A stretch of DNA of 64,000 bases from Undaria pinnatifida. Taxonomy: Eukaryota > Sar > Phaeophyceae > Laminariales > Alariaceae. The translations under genes were made by a program, and so were the position numbers. Under the pieces are notes generated by a model. That model did no database searches and was not told the DNA's origin. It saw only the letters and a program-made list of their open reading frames with translations. Positions 41,307-53,440 of the stretch are shown here, piece after piece (the stretch's first letter is position 1; every line of letters begins with the position of its first letter). Where the stretch lies: the NCBI GenBank assembly GCA_012845835.1, contig JABAKD010000026.1, positions 15,042,533 to 15,106,532 of the forward strand. The letters run 5' to 3'.

Positions 41307-43238
41307 TTGCTAAACGACGAGCCAGTTCGCATCTACGTTCCCCTGCTCATGCGCCCTTGGATCATGCAAGCTTGCCACTCGACGGCCTCCTGCCACCTTG
41401 GCACCACGCGCACGTTGCGCATGCTGGAGCGTTTTTATTGGTGGATTGGCATGAGTGTGTGTACCCGGTGGTGGCTTCGCCACTGCTTGAAGTGCCAAGC
41501 GCGGATAACCCCACGGCTGACTGTCCGCTGGCCCATCATCACAATGCCTCTGCCGGAAGGTCCAGGTATCGCCGTCAGTGTTGACTACTTCGGCCCCCTT
41601 CCGGTCACACCACGAGGCAACACCTACATCCTGCTGTTCACCGATCGCTTCAGTCGTCGGGCCGACATGTTCCCCGTCACTGCCGCTGAGTTCACCGCGG
41701 AAGGTACAGCCAATATCCTGGTGAACCAATACATACCCTTGTGGGGGTGCCCGCGCACCATACTCTCGGACAACGGACTGCAGTTCTGCTCCAAGCTTTC
41801 ACAAGCTGTATATCAGTTGTTAGGTGTACACAAGCATGATACAAGCTCCTACCATCCCAACTGTAACGGGGGCGTTGAGCGGGTAAATCAAACTATGGCA
41901 CAAATTCTGGCTATGGTCGTCAACGAGCGACAAGACGACTGGGACTTGCATCTGCCCCACGTCGAATTCGCTTACAACAACTCTGTCAGCGCGGCGACGG
42001 GTTTGGCGCCCAACGAGGTCCACATGGGCAGACTCCCACGGCTCCCCCTGACGATTTTCGACCGCAAACGTGTCGTGGGACACCAGAGTCTGGCCCGTGA
42101 CCTCCTGGCCTATTGCGATTTGGCCACCGACCGGCAAAAACGCGCGAACGACATTGTCCGCGCACACCACGCCCTCACCGTTTCCCGTGTTGACCGCAGA
42201 AACTCCGCCCTCGCCGACGCGATGCGTCCAGCACCTAATTTCACTGTGGATGGTTGGGCATGGGTATACAATTCTGCCTCTACCATCCGCCAGGGTGTGA
42301 AGGCGAATACCGACGCCAAGGTACTCAAGGCCAAACTCGCGCTTAACTGGACGGGCCCATACAAGGTCCTGGCCGTCGGTCCCTGCTCCGCCGCCGAGAC
42401 CCCGGACGGCTCGCCGCTCGGGAGCAACCTCCTTTATTTGGATCTCCCTTCCGACCTGCCTGGTTCGGACGCTCGTCAGCGTGTGACAATCGAGCGCTGC
42501 GAACCCTGTGCCAACCCCCACGACAGCGGGGACATGCCCAAATACCTACCGGCGGGGCTGACACAGTATGTGCTCAACAAATTTTCCAAGACGTCCCCGC
42601 CGTACCACGTCACTCAAGACGACGTTTCGACTCCCCTCCAACGGCTGGAGGTGGAGCAGATAACTGGTCATCAGTCGGTACGGGGGCGAGGTGGCATCAT
42701 CACGGTGCTATACAAGACGCATTGGGCGGGACTCTCCGAACCGTCCTGGGAGCGGGAAATGGACCTCCACCTCTCCCGCTCGCACATCTTGCGTTATTGG
42801 ACCGGAACCCCGGACCAGCACCGCCAAACCAACCGCCTTTACTGCCGAATGCGGATCGGAGCGGCACAGCGTGAGCTCTCCCGCAACAACGGGGAACGTT
42901 TCCTAGCGCTGGGCTACGCCTGTGTTCCCCGCACCGATTGGCTCCGTCGCTACCACGACAAAGTACTCCTTATAGGAGCCCACTTTTGGTACAAGGGAGA
43001 CGATGGTTTATGGTGGCTAGGAAAAATCAGCGCGAGCACTACTGAGGACAAGGTATACCTGGTCCGCTTTATGGACGACCCGGGACCGATTAAACTCCCT
43101 CTTCCCCCGGCGCGCTACACGACTTCAACGGGAGCCGTACGAGGCTCTTGGTGCTTGCAAGTTCACATCGCCAGTGCGTTTCCTCGGGGAATCCAACGTA
43201 ACGTAGACGAATCTCGAGGCGCGGCCGTGGCCAGTTGA
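41307..43238 (+). CDS. Integrase with chromodomain and possible Tudor-like C-terminal module (part of Pol)
   Basis: 643 open codons to the stop at 43,236-43,238. No ATG marks the start; the frame continues upstream without ATG, so this is the 3' part of a polyprotein. Counting from 41,307: HHCC zinc-binding residues H24, H30, C60, C63; DDE core D93 (SVDYFGP), D155 (LSDNGLQF) and E191 (NGGVERVNQT), with 35 residues between the last two; GPY-type module about 348-355 (NWTGPYKVL); chromodomain about 446-498 (VEQITGHQSV ... THWAGLSEPSWE); then a segment about 556-620 (GAHFWYKGDDGLWWLGKIS ... VYLVRFMDDPG) that resembles a Tudor/SH3-like barrel. The enzyme joins element cDNA to host DNA; the chromodomain would direct it to marked chromatin. 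All catalytic residues remain although upstream genes are broken. Confidence 0.93.
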   Translation: MLNDEPVRIYVPLLMRPWIMQACHSTASCHLGTTRTLRMLERFYWWIGMSVCTRWWLRHCLKCQARITPRLTVRWPIITMPLPEGPGIAVSVDYFGPLPVTPRGNTYILLFTDRFSRRADMFPVTAAEFTAEGTANILVNQYIPLWGCPRTILSDNGLQFCSKLSQAVYQLLGVHKHDTSSYHPNCNGGVERVNQTMAQILAMVVNERQDDWDLHLPHVEFAYNNSVSAATGLAPNEVHMGRLPRLPLTIFDRKRVVGHQSLARDLLAYCDLATDRQKRANDIVRAHHALTVSRVDRRNSALADAMRPAPNFTVDGWAWVYNSASTIRQGVKANTDAKVLKAKLALNWTGPYKVLAVGPCSAAETPDGSPLGSNLLYLDLPSDLPGSDARQRVTIERCEPCANPHDSGDMPKYLPAGLTQYVLNKFSKTSPPYHVTQDDVSTPLQRLEVEQITGHQSVRGRGGIITVLYKTHWAGLSEPSWEREMDLHLSRSHILRYWTGTPDQHRQTNRLYCRMRIGAAQRELSRNNGERFLALGYACVPRTDWLRRYHDKVLLIGAHFWYKGDDGLWWLGKISASTTEDKVYLVRFMDDPGPIKLPLPPARYTTSTGAVRGSWCLQVHIASAFPRGIQRNVDESRGAAVAS

Positions 43239-44099
43239 CTTCCAAGCCACCACCGCGTCTCGATAGTTCTTCATTTTTTTGAGGTATGAGTTTTGCGTCT
43301 TTGTCTTTGGGTCGTTCGTAGTGTCCTGAGGGTCTTCATCGAGTTTTGGGGCGGTTCTTTCCATTTTTTTTCTCTTTTCTGTCCTGCCGAACCCCCTGCT
43401 CAGTGCCGGGTCAGGGTTCGGGTAAAACGCCGCTATCTGAGGCGCAGGGCTGTCGCCTTTTTGTCATTCAAATTCGCCCTGCCGACGCCCTCCTCAGCCC
43501 AGAGCCGGGGGGCGACCAGTGTACGGGTCTGTGTGTCTTCTTTTATGTTTTGTGTGTTGTATTTGTTCTGCTTTTTTTTTTTTTTTCGTCTAAACACTTC
43601 CTCCCCTAGCGGGGCTGTAGGTGTTGACACCTTCCATCCCGGGTATTCGTCGTTTCCTCGTCTAACCCCCCGCCTTGCCGATGGCCCGCGGGAGGTTTTT
43701 CGCATGACTTCTCCCTTGTATTAGCGCCTGTGTCCCCCTCTATATCGACGAGGGCTCGCCTCGCCATAGTACCTTTTCTGTGGTTGGTTTACCGTAGAGC
43801 CTTTCCTGCCCTCCCCCCGCCACACCGGCGGCATGCGGCAGGTTCTAGAGCCTTTTCTGCCCCCCCGCCACGCCGGCGGCATGCGGCAAGTTTTTGATGG
43901 GTGACTATTGCCTTGCTGTAGGGTCTGCTTTTCTTTCTACTTCTTTTCTTCGCGTGTTCCTGGCTCCATAGCCAGACGGTTAGAGGTGTGGGAGTGGGGT
44001 TTGAGGAGCCGCATCTTCGACTCATGGTCTAGTTCGTAGAACCGGAGTTTCCCCGAATCTCCCATATTTCTGCATATGCGACTCATCAGGGTGGGCTAG
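43239..44099 (+). other. 3' untranslated part of the LTR element
   Basis: No gene. A ~50-bp phrase is repeated in tandem (TAGAGCCTTTYCTGCC ... GGCGGCATGCGGCA near 43,796 and 43,848). A purine-rich AGGGTGGGCTAG directly precedes the 3' LTR and is the likely polypurine tract. Confidence 0.6.
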
Positions 44100-44369
44100 T
44101 GTTAAGATACGGCCTCGAAAGGCCTGTAGGTATCCGAATTTGAGATCATTTGGATGGGTTTCGTATGATAAGGTTGGCGGTTTATATTCGGGGAAGTTAG
44201 GAATTAGATCGGAGGCACGCGCCTCCGATCTCAGAAGCTATCCCGGGCTCTGGTGGAAACGAATAAAGCTACATCTCTACGAAGGAACGAAAGTGAGTAC
44301 TCTCCGAAGACCTGCTCAATTGGCAGACCTGCAGGGGGCACTCTGTGTCCCCCACCTATTAATTTCACA
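44100..44369 (+). repeat. 3' LTR
   Basis: 270 bp. I found no difference from 30,954-31,223 when comparing the two by eye. TTGG follows at 44,370-44,373 and precedes the 5' LTR at 30,950-30,953. Confidence 0.97.
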
Positions 44370-44569
44370 TTGGCCACAAGTGAGGCAGGGATACATTTCT
44401 GCCTCGTGACTTCTAGGAGGTGAAAACTTACGTACGAAATTAACCACACTTAGTACCAACAACCCTCACCAAGCCATCCATCCGCAAACATCCACCATGC
44501 ATAAGATAGATAACTACACAGTAGAAACTACAGAAAATATTTATTAGATACAGAGTAGCTGACGAGCGA

Positions 44570-46009
<1,440 letters not shown>

Positions 46010-46109
46010 CATTTTTTTTTTTCAGGAGGGCCATTTTAGCGGGGCCCAGGCGTAGATTGGAAACTCGCTTTGCTCGAATTACTAAACTACAATGTTGAGG
46101 AAATATTTG

Positions 46110-46395
46110 GGTACTCCTAGTCTGTTTGACCATTCACTTGCAAAAGGTTCACCAATACCTTGGCCTACCTTAGACTTATCAACCCTTTCCCCCCTGAAAC
46201 GGGCGGTTTAGAAGGTCAGCCGGACATACCGGCGGACCCGCCAATATCTTAGCGGTTTCATTTCCTGGGGATACCGGGGAAATGTATTTTTCGAGTTCGC
46301 CATTAGGAAAATCCGAAAACGTTTATTATGGTGGATGTAGGATTTTTAACCCACGACCCAAAATACCTATGGTCTGTCGTCGACGACATTAATGA
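46110..46395 (-). repeat. tRNA-like repeat, diverged copy
   Basis: Shares CCCCCCTGAAACGG, GTTTCATTTCCTGGGGATAC and CGACCCAAAA with the copy at 45,481. The T-arm-like part is mutated (GATTTTTAACCCACG). Confidence 0.6.
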
Positions 46396-48069
46396 AGCTT
46401 AGTCGTGGGCTACTAGAGTTTATTTATTTATTTATTTATTTTGTCTTGGTTTCTTTCGTTGTTTCTCTCTTTTACAAGGTATTTTGGTTTAATGAGAAGA
46501 ACACAAAGGGGGGAGGGGGGGAAACAGGAGGAGTAGAAGGAAAGCCGTCCAAGGGAATGGGGGCAGGGGGGGCAACAGGAGGAATAGAAGGGAGACCGCG
46601 GTGGACGAAGGCAGGAAGGAGATGGCAGACAGGGTAGCAAGGTACCAGGCCGACTAGTAGGTACATAGCACTTTTCGTCTTTCTCTGGGGTATTTTTTTC
46701 CCCTTTGTTCCCTCCTTGCGTGTCCAGGTTTTTGGCTCGTGTTCGGATTATCTTATTTTGGTTTTACTTTACTTTATTTTATTTCATTTTATTATGTTTC
46801 TTTTCCGAGCTTTGGCTCTCCTTTGCGGTTGGGTTGTTTCTTCGATTTCCCCTTCATTTTGTTTGTTTCATTTTTTGTTTTTTTTTTATCTTTGTTTTTA
46901 TTTGTTTTTTGTTTTTGTTTTTTGTTTTTGTTTTTGTTTTTGTTTATTTCGTATTTCTCTCTTCCAATGTATTTCTGTTGCTGACGTATGTATGTTGTGC
47001 CTGTCGTACCCAGTACTAGGGCATGACATTGCGTTGTCGAATGCATTACGATGCATTATCTCTGTGTCGTGGCTTGTGACCACAGAGCTGATCTTTCTAG
47101 GGTGAAGAATCAGTACGGACACTGGGTGTGGTGGATGTCGACGAGTAGAAGAACGGTTTAATGTGAAGAACACACACACAGAGTCCGTTAAACGACTTGC
47201 GACTTGCAAAAAAAGTTGTTTTTGAAAATATATACAATTATTGTTTTTCCACGTACTTTTGCGAACGCACACTGGTGAGGGTCCTTCCAACGCACACTGT
47301 GTCGGGCCCGGGGGGGGGGTTCTGGGGGGGGCGCGTGCCCCCCCCCCGACACTGCTACTAGCATCAAAGCACCGTTCGGCTGCCCTGCCAACCCAGCACA
47401 TACACCAACACCAACATTAAATGCTAGTACCATCCAAGCAACGTGCGGCTGCAATCCAAGCACAGTTCGGCTGCCCTGCCAACCCAGTGCAGGTGGGGCA
47501 TTTTTGGACACACACACCGACACCAACACACACTGCACTTCTAGTAGTAGTAGCATACAAGCACCCTTCGGCTGCCCTGCCAACCCAGCGCTGGTGGTGC
47601 ATGCGCTGGAACGTTTGCGCCTCTGCTGTTCGATCCTGCTCGTGCGGGACAACCAACACAACACACAGCTAAAACATTTCACTTCGTTGTGCCCTGGGCT
47701 GGGGAAATTTTTAAAACAAATCCCTTCCCAAAAAACCCTCCTCGTCCTTACAAAACCATGAAAATCAAACGGCTGCTAAACTTAGGCCCATTATGCCCTT
47801 TTTTTCCATTTTTTATGCTTTTTTTCTCATCTGAAATCTTCCAGCGGATGGGGTCATAAGAAAAAACTCAACCTGACCATACTTCCACGTATTTTCATAC
47901 TCGTCGTGTGTCGACTAACTCACAATCTTTCGAAGCCCAAGCTAGCTGTAGCACCCTTCATATTCCGCTGTTGTAGCGATAGCATAAGCTGACCCTATCA
48001 ACGGTACGGTTCTCGTTACTACCCCGGCAGCGCAAGCTACACACTACTACAGTACTAAAGTTGTATACG
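46396..48069. other. Low-complexity DNA with a ~100-bp tandem array at 47,360-47,680
   Basis: The 46,430-47,000 region is T-rich, with TTTTTG repeats near 46,905-46,940. Around 47,360-47,680 the phrase TTCGGCTGCCCTGCCAACCC occurs three times (near 47,374, 47,466 and 47,566), giving an imperfect tandem array. Frames here are composition-driven. 47,700-48,069 shows nothing recognisable. Confidence 0.6.
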
Positions 48070-48350
48070 GACGCGTACTTGCAAAAGGTTAACCAGTAGC
48101 TTACCCAAACTAAGCCTTATAGCACTCCCCCCCCTGAATCAGCGGGATAGTAAGTACGTCGGCCGGATATACGGGCGGACCTGCGGATTATCCAAGCCGT
48201 TTCACTTCCTGGGTATACCGGGGAGAGTATTTTTTCAAGTTCGACACGGGGAAAGTCTGAAAAGGTGTATTATTATTGTGGATGTGGGGTTTGATCCCAC
48301 GACCCAAACAAATCATGGTCTGACGACGACATTTATTTGTTCAGGTCATT
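48070..48350 (-). repeat. tRNA-like repeat, third copy
   Basis: GCTTACCCAAACTAAGCCTT, GGCCGGATATACGGGCGGAC, CCAAGCCGTTTCACTTCCTG and GTGGATGTGGGGTTTGATCC follow the order of the 45,481 unit. The T-arm-like stem is retained, with a changed loop. Confidence 0.65.
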
Positions 48351-48474
48351 AGAGGCGTTTGATCACTTTCAAAATAGCAACCAATAGCTTACTGCCCAAA
48401 CAAACCCTTACAACAACATAGAATATAACAGCTGGAATATGATAGTTTAATAGTCTAGTGGAGAAGCTTGGGAG

Positions 48475-49225
48475 AAGAACTTTTTTTTTTACAAAAATAA
48501 AAGGACCTCTCCCCCCATTGAGACAAAACTTACCCACACCGTATTTTTCAAGTACTGTACCAACAAACAGCATGGAAAAATAAGTATTGGCCAGAAATTC
48601 GTCGAACTCACGGCTGGCTGATGTCCTAAAAATATTTCATAAATGCCAAGAGTGACAGGGTACTTGTATCAATTTGGAACCGTGGGTTCGTACGATGTAC
48701 CCCACAAAGGAGTTTTGCTTTTTTTGTTGTTTTTGTTGGGGGGAGGGGGGTAGCCGACCTTCATTCTCGAATGCCGATAAAAATTAACATACTTGGCATT
48801 ATATATCTAGTTATACTCTATATATATGTATGTGTAGACTAGTTCTTCCAATAATGAGTCGGAGAAAAATAAAAATATATCACCTACCAGATACGTATGA
48901 TCGAGAAGTATAGTGGAAACTACAGGTACTAAATTGGTAAGACTGAAGATAGATAAAATGTTAGATCAAGCTGAAAAACATCCCCACCTAAAGTGATATT
49001 ACCAAACTCAACCATTGCAGTAGAATAAAACACAAAACATACGATGTTGTCTATGGTCTAGTTCTTTTTACAAAACAAAATGATAGGACCCCTCTCATTT
49101 AAAAGACTCACCCACATAGATAGTATGTTCCAAGTATGAACAACGCAGATTGCACAGATGATTATTGACCCGAAATTTCGTCGAACCCACGGCTGGCTGA
49201 GTTATAAAAAATACTTCAATTTCAT
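48475..49225 (+). repeat. Pair of related ~170-bp repeats
   Basis: 48,475-48,645 and 49,060-49,225 share a T/A-rich start, AGGACC.CTC, ACTCACCCACA or CTTACCCACAC, ATTCGTCGAAC and CACGGCTGGCTGA, in the same orientation with divergence. No coding content is seen between or within them. Confidence 0.6.
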
Positions 49226-49719
49226 TATATTATAAAAAAATTCATTATATCTCACTTTCTTTTTGTAAACTATTAATATGTGTATAACTCGTAGTGGATA
49301 GACTTACAGACTTTTTAGTGGTTTAGGTCCAACGGTGCGCGTCCCTAAAACATGGCGAGGGAGGTCGTGTGATGTCGACTAGCGAGTAACTCCCCCACCG
49401 AAGCCATTCCGGTTTTGCTCTCTCTCTTTGCACCTCGTCCACCCTCCGAAAAAAACACAGGAGGAGACCTCTTTGATCAAGATCCCAGCCGGCACCTGGG
49501 GTACCAAGGACAATGTGAGACATTTGACATAATTTTGAACCGGTCTCCTGTACTGTTGGTTCTCTACTTTCCCTCCCACGCACAGGTGGTGTGATTGGCG
49601 TATGTTAATAGCATTTGCGCCAGATAATCTTGTGATTCAACAAGGTACACAGCTGAATGTGGATGTCCAGGGCAAGCCTTGGCGTCTTCCTTTGGGCTGC
49701 ACTTTTTGGTTTTGATGCA
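49226..49719. other. No gene recognised
   Basis: A minus frame at 49,323-49,583 (86 codons) is well mixed but resembles nothing I know. No repeat partner was found. Confidence 0.4.
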
Positions 49720-50878
49720 CAGTCGTCCCCGCGAAAAAGACACCCCTTTTAAGTCAACTCTCGCTCTAAGGACACAAAATAACAGAAGCATGGCGCCCAG
49801 AAGATGAGAAAAATTACGGCGGGGTCCATTTCTCCACCCTACGGGGCCCCCGAAAATTGCTGTAGCACACCTACCTGTAGACTGCACTGGAAGCGGTCTG
49901 CTGCTGCGGCGGCTGCTGCTGCTGCTGCTTGCTGCTGCTGCTGCTGCTACTGCGTGTGGTTATGGAGAGATTCCTCTTATCTTCTGGCGGTTCGTCTGCT
50001 GCGGGCTTGAAGCCATGTGGCGAACCAACGTGCAAAATGGAGTCTCAACTTGTGTCACTGGTTTACCAGTGCCCTTGGGGGAGGCCCATGCACGCGTTTT
50101 GTGGTCGGGGCATCAGAGTGAAAGGCCACGGACAGCAGAGAGAGTGCTCGGATTGCCAGCAGAGGAAAGATCAGATGGAGACCAGGCTGGCAGCAGCAGC
50201 AGTCCCATAGAAGTGAAAGATGTTTGGTGTTTTTTGTTTGTCTTGGATGAAGTCTCGTTCAGCTAAACTTTCATCATTTGTTTTGTGGTTGCTTCGTTTT
50301 TACCTCTGTGAAGGAGCGGTGTCCACTTTTTTGGTGCACTCTCCCAATTTTTACGTCTGGTTTTGTCTGCGTTGCCGACATTTTACTAAATAGTGTCGTC
50401 CCAAGATAAGTGTGGGTGGTTTGTTTGGTCTCCATGTGGCAGGTAGCCTATCTATGCCTGTATCGTATCAGAGTTCCAAAAACGAATGATCTGATGTTCA
50501 CCGTGAGGACAACCCCTCAACAATAATAAAAGCCTACAACAACACCAGCGCACTACCGTACACATTACACTTTGTAGGTCGTGCTGCACCCCTTCCCGCG
50601 TTTCGGTGGGAGAGGGAAATTCAAACAATGGTATGCACGTATTAACGTACAGCAACGGTAGTTAGTTGCAGACTTCAAATCTCCTTGTTGTGGTATCCTA
50701 GGCTTCAAGCAACACCGTTTCGTGGTCGCACTCCTGCTGCGAACGCGGGTCTTTTGATACATGCTACACGTACGTTGGCCCCGGGGACGGTGAGTTAGTG
50801 GCCCCGGAATCTTAAGGACACTTACTTCCCCGCGTTTTTAAACACTCGCAGGAAAAAGAAACGTGGTGTGGTCGACTG
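49720..50878 (+). mobile_element. TIR element with cysteine-rich ORF, copy 2
   Basis: Begins CAGTCGTCCCCGCGAAAAAG and ends with the partly inverted TGGTCGACTG followed by TA. The left flank reads CA instead of TA. AAGTCAACTC.CGCT..AA and the internal order (CTG tract, small ORF, GGCCCCGGGGACGGTG near 50,778) follow copy 1 at 10,660-11,596. The termini are more diverged than in copy 1. Confidence 0.75.
49962..50210 (+). CDS. Small cysteine/histidine-rich protein inside TIR element, copy 2
   Basis: 82 codons starting MERFLLSSGG directly after a CTG tract. The ligand series CGEPTC, YQCPWGRPMHAFC and CSDC matches copy 1 except that the first C of CPC is W's neighbour here (CPW). GHGQQRECSDCQQRKDQ extends into a charged tail ending AAAAVP. 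Conservation of all but one potential ligand between two diverged copies suggests past selection on the protein. A treble-clef zinc fold is inferred; function unknown. Confidence 0.5.
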   Translation: MERFLLSSGGSSAAGLKPCGEPTCKMESQLVSLVYQCPWGRPMHAFCGRGIRVKGHGQQRECSDCQQRKDQMETRLAAAAVP

Positions 50879-51701
50879 TAATATCTGAATCTTGTAGGTG
50901 TGTCACGACCAGGCTCCTCACGCGAAAATATGAAGAACGCAGGTACGTCTACACCCAGTGAGGACAAGTAGCGTGGTTGGCTCATGTGCACCTGGAGGAG
51001 TACTATTATCTAAGTTCAAAAACGGTGCTCCCATGGTAGCAAATACGGAACTCGTCCGTTATTCTTCTAGAAGAGGAGATGTCGTGCATGTTCGCGCAGT
51101 TCACAAACGGTGCTCCCAGGTAGCAGAAAAGTAGTATTTCGTCCGTTCCGCTAGAAGAAGAGCTATCCCTTATATTCGCTCATTAACTTGACGCCGTATT
51201 TGATCGACCGTGGCCAAAGGCCTCTCGGTAGAATGGTCCCGCCTTTTTCGAGACCGGGTTTAAGTCACTCGCATGATAAACTCTGTTGATGTGCTTCATT
51301 CGATCGGTCAGGCGTTGGTGTTTCAGAGCAATATGACAGCGTCATTAGACTATTGGGTTAGTTAGGAGTGATATACCCCAATACAAGGGCTCCGCATCAG
51401 CGCCGGCATTCGCCGGCGCCCATGCTTCGGGTAGGGCAGGGCAGCACTTCGACAACTTAAGATCTAGCTGTCGGATTTGCCATTCATTGAACTTTTACAG
51501 TAGTAATGCCAAGAGTTTAATACAAACATGGAATTATGAAAGTCATGCTTTGACAGAAGAAAAACGTAATAGTATATACCTACAACAAAGGAGGCAAGGA
51601 TAGGCGAAACACACCATGTTAAATGCGCCGTCAAGTAAAACTTAGCGTCGATCAAACAAGTAAAAAAAGTCGATCAAACAAAAATACCGAAAAAAAAAAT
51701 A
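50879..51701. other. No gene; short tandem duplication and GC hairpin
   Basis: An ~85-bp phrase (CGGTGCTCCCA.GGTAGCA ... TCGTCCGTT ... CTAGAAGA) occurs twice at about 51,022 and 51,107. A perfect GCGCCGGC / GCCGGCGC hairpin lies near 51,399. The rest is AT-rich. Confidence 0.55.
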
Positions 51702-52028
51702 TTGAGAACCTGCGTCGCCTCTAGGCGAAACGAAGGAGGCCTCGGCATTAATGAAGAGACTGCATGCACTGCTGTCCCCGTAGGAATGGAGGTTCGAAGT
51801 CGAAAGGATGCAAAATCGGTTTGCATCAAACGTCGACATGGGGCCATGTCAGCCGGCGAGGTTTTGGAAGAAGATTGCTTTGTTTGTTACGAGAAGGCTG
51901 TCGCATTGATTGTTTTGCGTTGTCGCGGGCGAGGAGGAAAACGTAAAAGAGGAGAGCGATCGATCGTCGCGGCGGCGTTGTCTAAGATGGGTGCGTTGGT
52001 GGTTTTGCTCGTCGGGAGGTTGGCGTAG
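51702..52028 (+). CDS. Possible small ORF, unknown
   Basis: 108 codons with mixed composition: MEVRSRKDAKSVCIKRRHGA, then EVLEEDCFVCYEKAVALIVL, then RCRGRGGKRKRGERS. The EEDCFVCYEK phrase resembles the start of a RING finger (C-x2-C), but later ligands are missing, so it could be a gene fragment or an exon. An in-frame ATG lies before MEVRS. There is no repeat partner in this window. Very uncertain. Confidence 0.25.
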   Translation: MRTCVASRRNEGGLGINEETACTAVPVGMEVRSRKDAKSVCIKRRHGAMSAGEVLEEDCFVCYEKAVALIVLRCRGRGGKRKRGERSIVAAALSKMGALVVLLVGRLA

Positions 52029-52499
52029 CGCCTTTACTCTGTTTTTCCTCGAGAAGGCGGGATATGTGTGTCTGCTGTCTTTGCTTCGTGGGTGCTTTCA
52101 CGTTATCGAAATCGGACGCGTCCCCTCGATACATAATATCTGGAGTGTCTCTACCATGACGACTGCTGATAGTGCCGTGCGTATTTCCCCAGAGACTGAC
52201 ATATTATTTACTGGTATTAATAGTAATAATATTAATGTAGTCTACCTTTGCAACATTTTTTTTTCTTCGTCCCATTTATTATCCACGCACCACTCGCGCG
52301 CTCCCTCCAAGTAGTAGTAACTCAGATCATCCGGGGTCACATAGCGGGCCCTCGTCCTCCCTCCCCACCTCGGCACGCGCCTTCATTTTTACCGCAAGGA
52401 GTATCCAGCATTTTTTTCCCTCGTCGACTCGCGTACATTTGTACTTCCCCACGCTGCTAGGCGCTCTCAGCAGTTGATCCCTTATTTTTTTTCCATTTT

Positions 52500-52610
52500 T
52501 GCAATTAAAGTCAAATCTCATCGTGGTGGGTGTCGGACTCAAGGACAACCTAACGTTAGTAGTATTCGAGGGTAAAACCACTAGACCAACGGGGCGGCCG
52601 GCTGACAAAT
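52500..52610 (-). repeat. tRNA-like sequence (tRNA-derived SINE head or tRNA pseudogene)
   Basis: The minus strand reads GCCCCGTTGGTCTAGTGGTT, with an excellent A box (TGGTCTAGTGG), and about 45 bases later GAGTCCGACACCC, a B-box with two mismatches. The start resembles the Glu/Asp tRNA type. The anticodon and variable regions do not fold cleanly and the acceptor stem is not restored, so it is not an intact tRNA gene. Confidence 0.5.
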
Positions 52611-53077
52611 GATTAAAACTAAACAGGATCTTTGCATAGAGATTACACCCCCTCCCCCATATGGTATGATATTACAATGGCTGACGCGATATAGAATAAA
52701 GGGCCAAATACCTAAATATCAGCGTACGCGGAGTTTTAGATATCATGAATAACGAACGACTGCGACGGCAAAGCAAAGCGGGGCATCGCAGGGCACTGCA
52801 CGGCGCTTCGTTGCTGTGAGCTATAGCGCTGCGATAGGGTGCAGGGCGGTGTGGTGCTGATGAGACAAGCCCAGATCTCAGCCGATGTGGAGCTTCGTCA
52901 AGTGCAAAACAAACAAATGGTGGGAAAAAAAAGCTAAAGCTGGACCGTTCCGCAACTAATGCACAGGCGGCAAATTAGCGGCATATGGTAGGAAAAGTTC
53001 ACAATCGTGTCGGCAGCAAAACCAATTTTTCAGGAAGCAGCTGAAAGGTCAAGAAACAGGCATTATATCACTTCTTG
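52611..53077. other. No gene recognised
   Basis: AT-rich to 52,740, then a mixed stretch with short GC-alternating words. No motif or partner was seen. Confidence 0.5.
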
Positions 53078-53440
53078 TTGTTGTTGTTGTTGTTGTTCTC
53101 ACATTAACTCGCGCATAATCAAGTACGTGGTCACAGGACAGGCTCCAGTCACTCTGGAGATGAGGAATACCCTAGGGAAAAACACAAACAACCCAAGCTG
53201 GTACACGCATATATCACATATGACGCTATCCATGCCTCCACCAGAAACATATAAAAGTGAAATCGCGAGTCAGTCTACGATGTGCCAGGTCCATACCGGT
53301 GCATATAGTACGTCTCATTACTCGCGCATGAAAAAACCGACTATACCGCTTGCCACCCAAGAAAGACTACCACGTAAATATTTCACGTGGTATCTATCAC
53401 TATGCATACGCACAATAGACGCAAGTCAAATTAAAATAAG
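53078..53440 (+). repeat. Dispersed ~390-bp repeat, copy 3 of 3
   Basis: A TTG run, GTACGTGGTCACAGGACAGG, TGGTACACGCATATATCACA and GTCTACGATGTGCCAGGTCC. It is closest to the copy at 26,590. Confidence 0.8.

Larger units (their letters stand above)
30954..44369 (+). mobile_element. Ty3/gypsy chromovirus-like LTR retrotransposon, 13.4 kb, deletion derivative
   Basis: Two 270-bp LTRs (30,954-31,223 and 44,100-44,369) begin TGTTAAG and end TTCACA, appear identical throughout, and are flanked by TTGG on both outer sides. Between them: primer-site candidate, ~3.4-kb leader with an 84-bp tandem array, Gag with zinc knuckle, 230-bp tandem array, a NADAR-like domain, a protease remnant fused to RNase H with RT missing, and integrase with chromodomain. 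The pol order with integrase after RNase H, the GPY module and the chromodomain identify Ty3/gypsy (chromovirus-like). Gag and the NADAR-RNase H region are frameshifted, while integrase is open for over 640 codons. Confidence 0.95.

Noticed and set aside
46705-47105. Phenylalanine-rich hydrophobic frames resembling transmembrane segments
   Set aside because: They arise from T-rich and TTTTTG-repeat DNA.
51399-51420. Rho-independent-type terminator hairpin
   Set aside because: A GC palindrome exists, but there is no T tract, no upstream gene, and the genome is eukaryotic.
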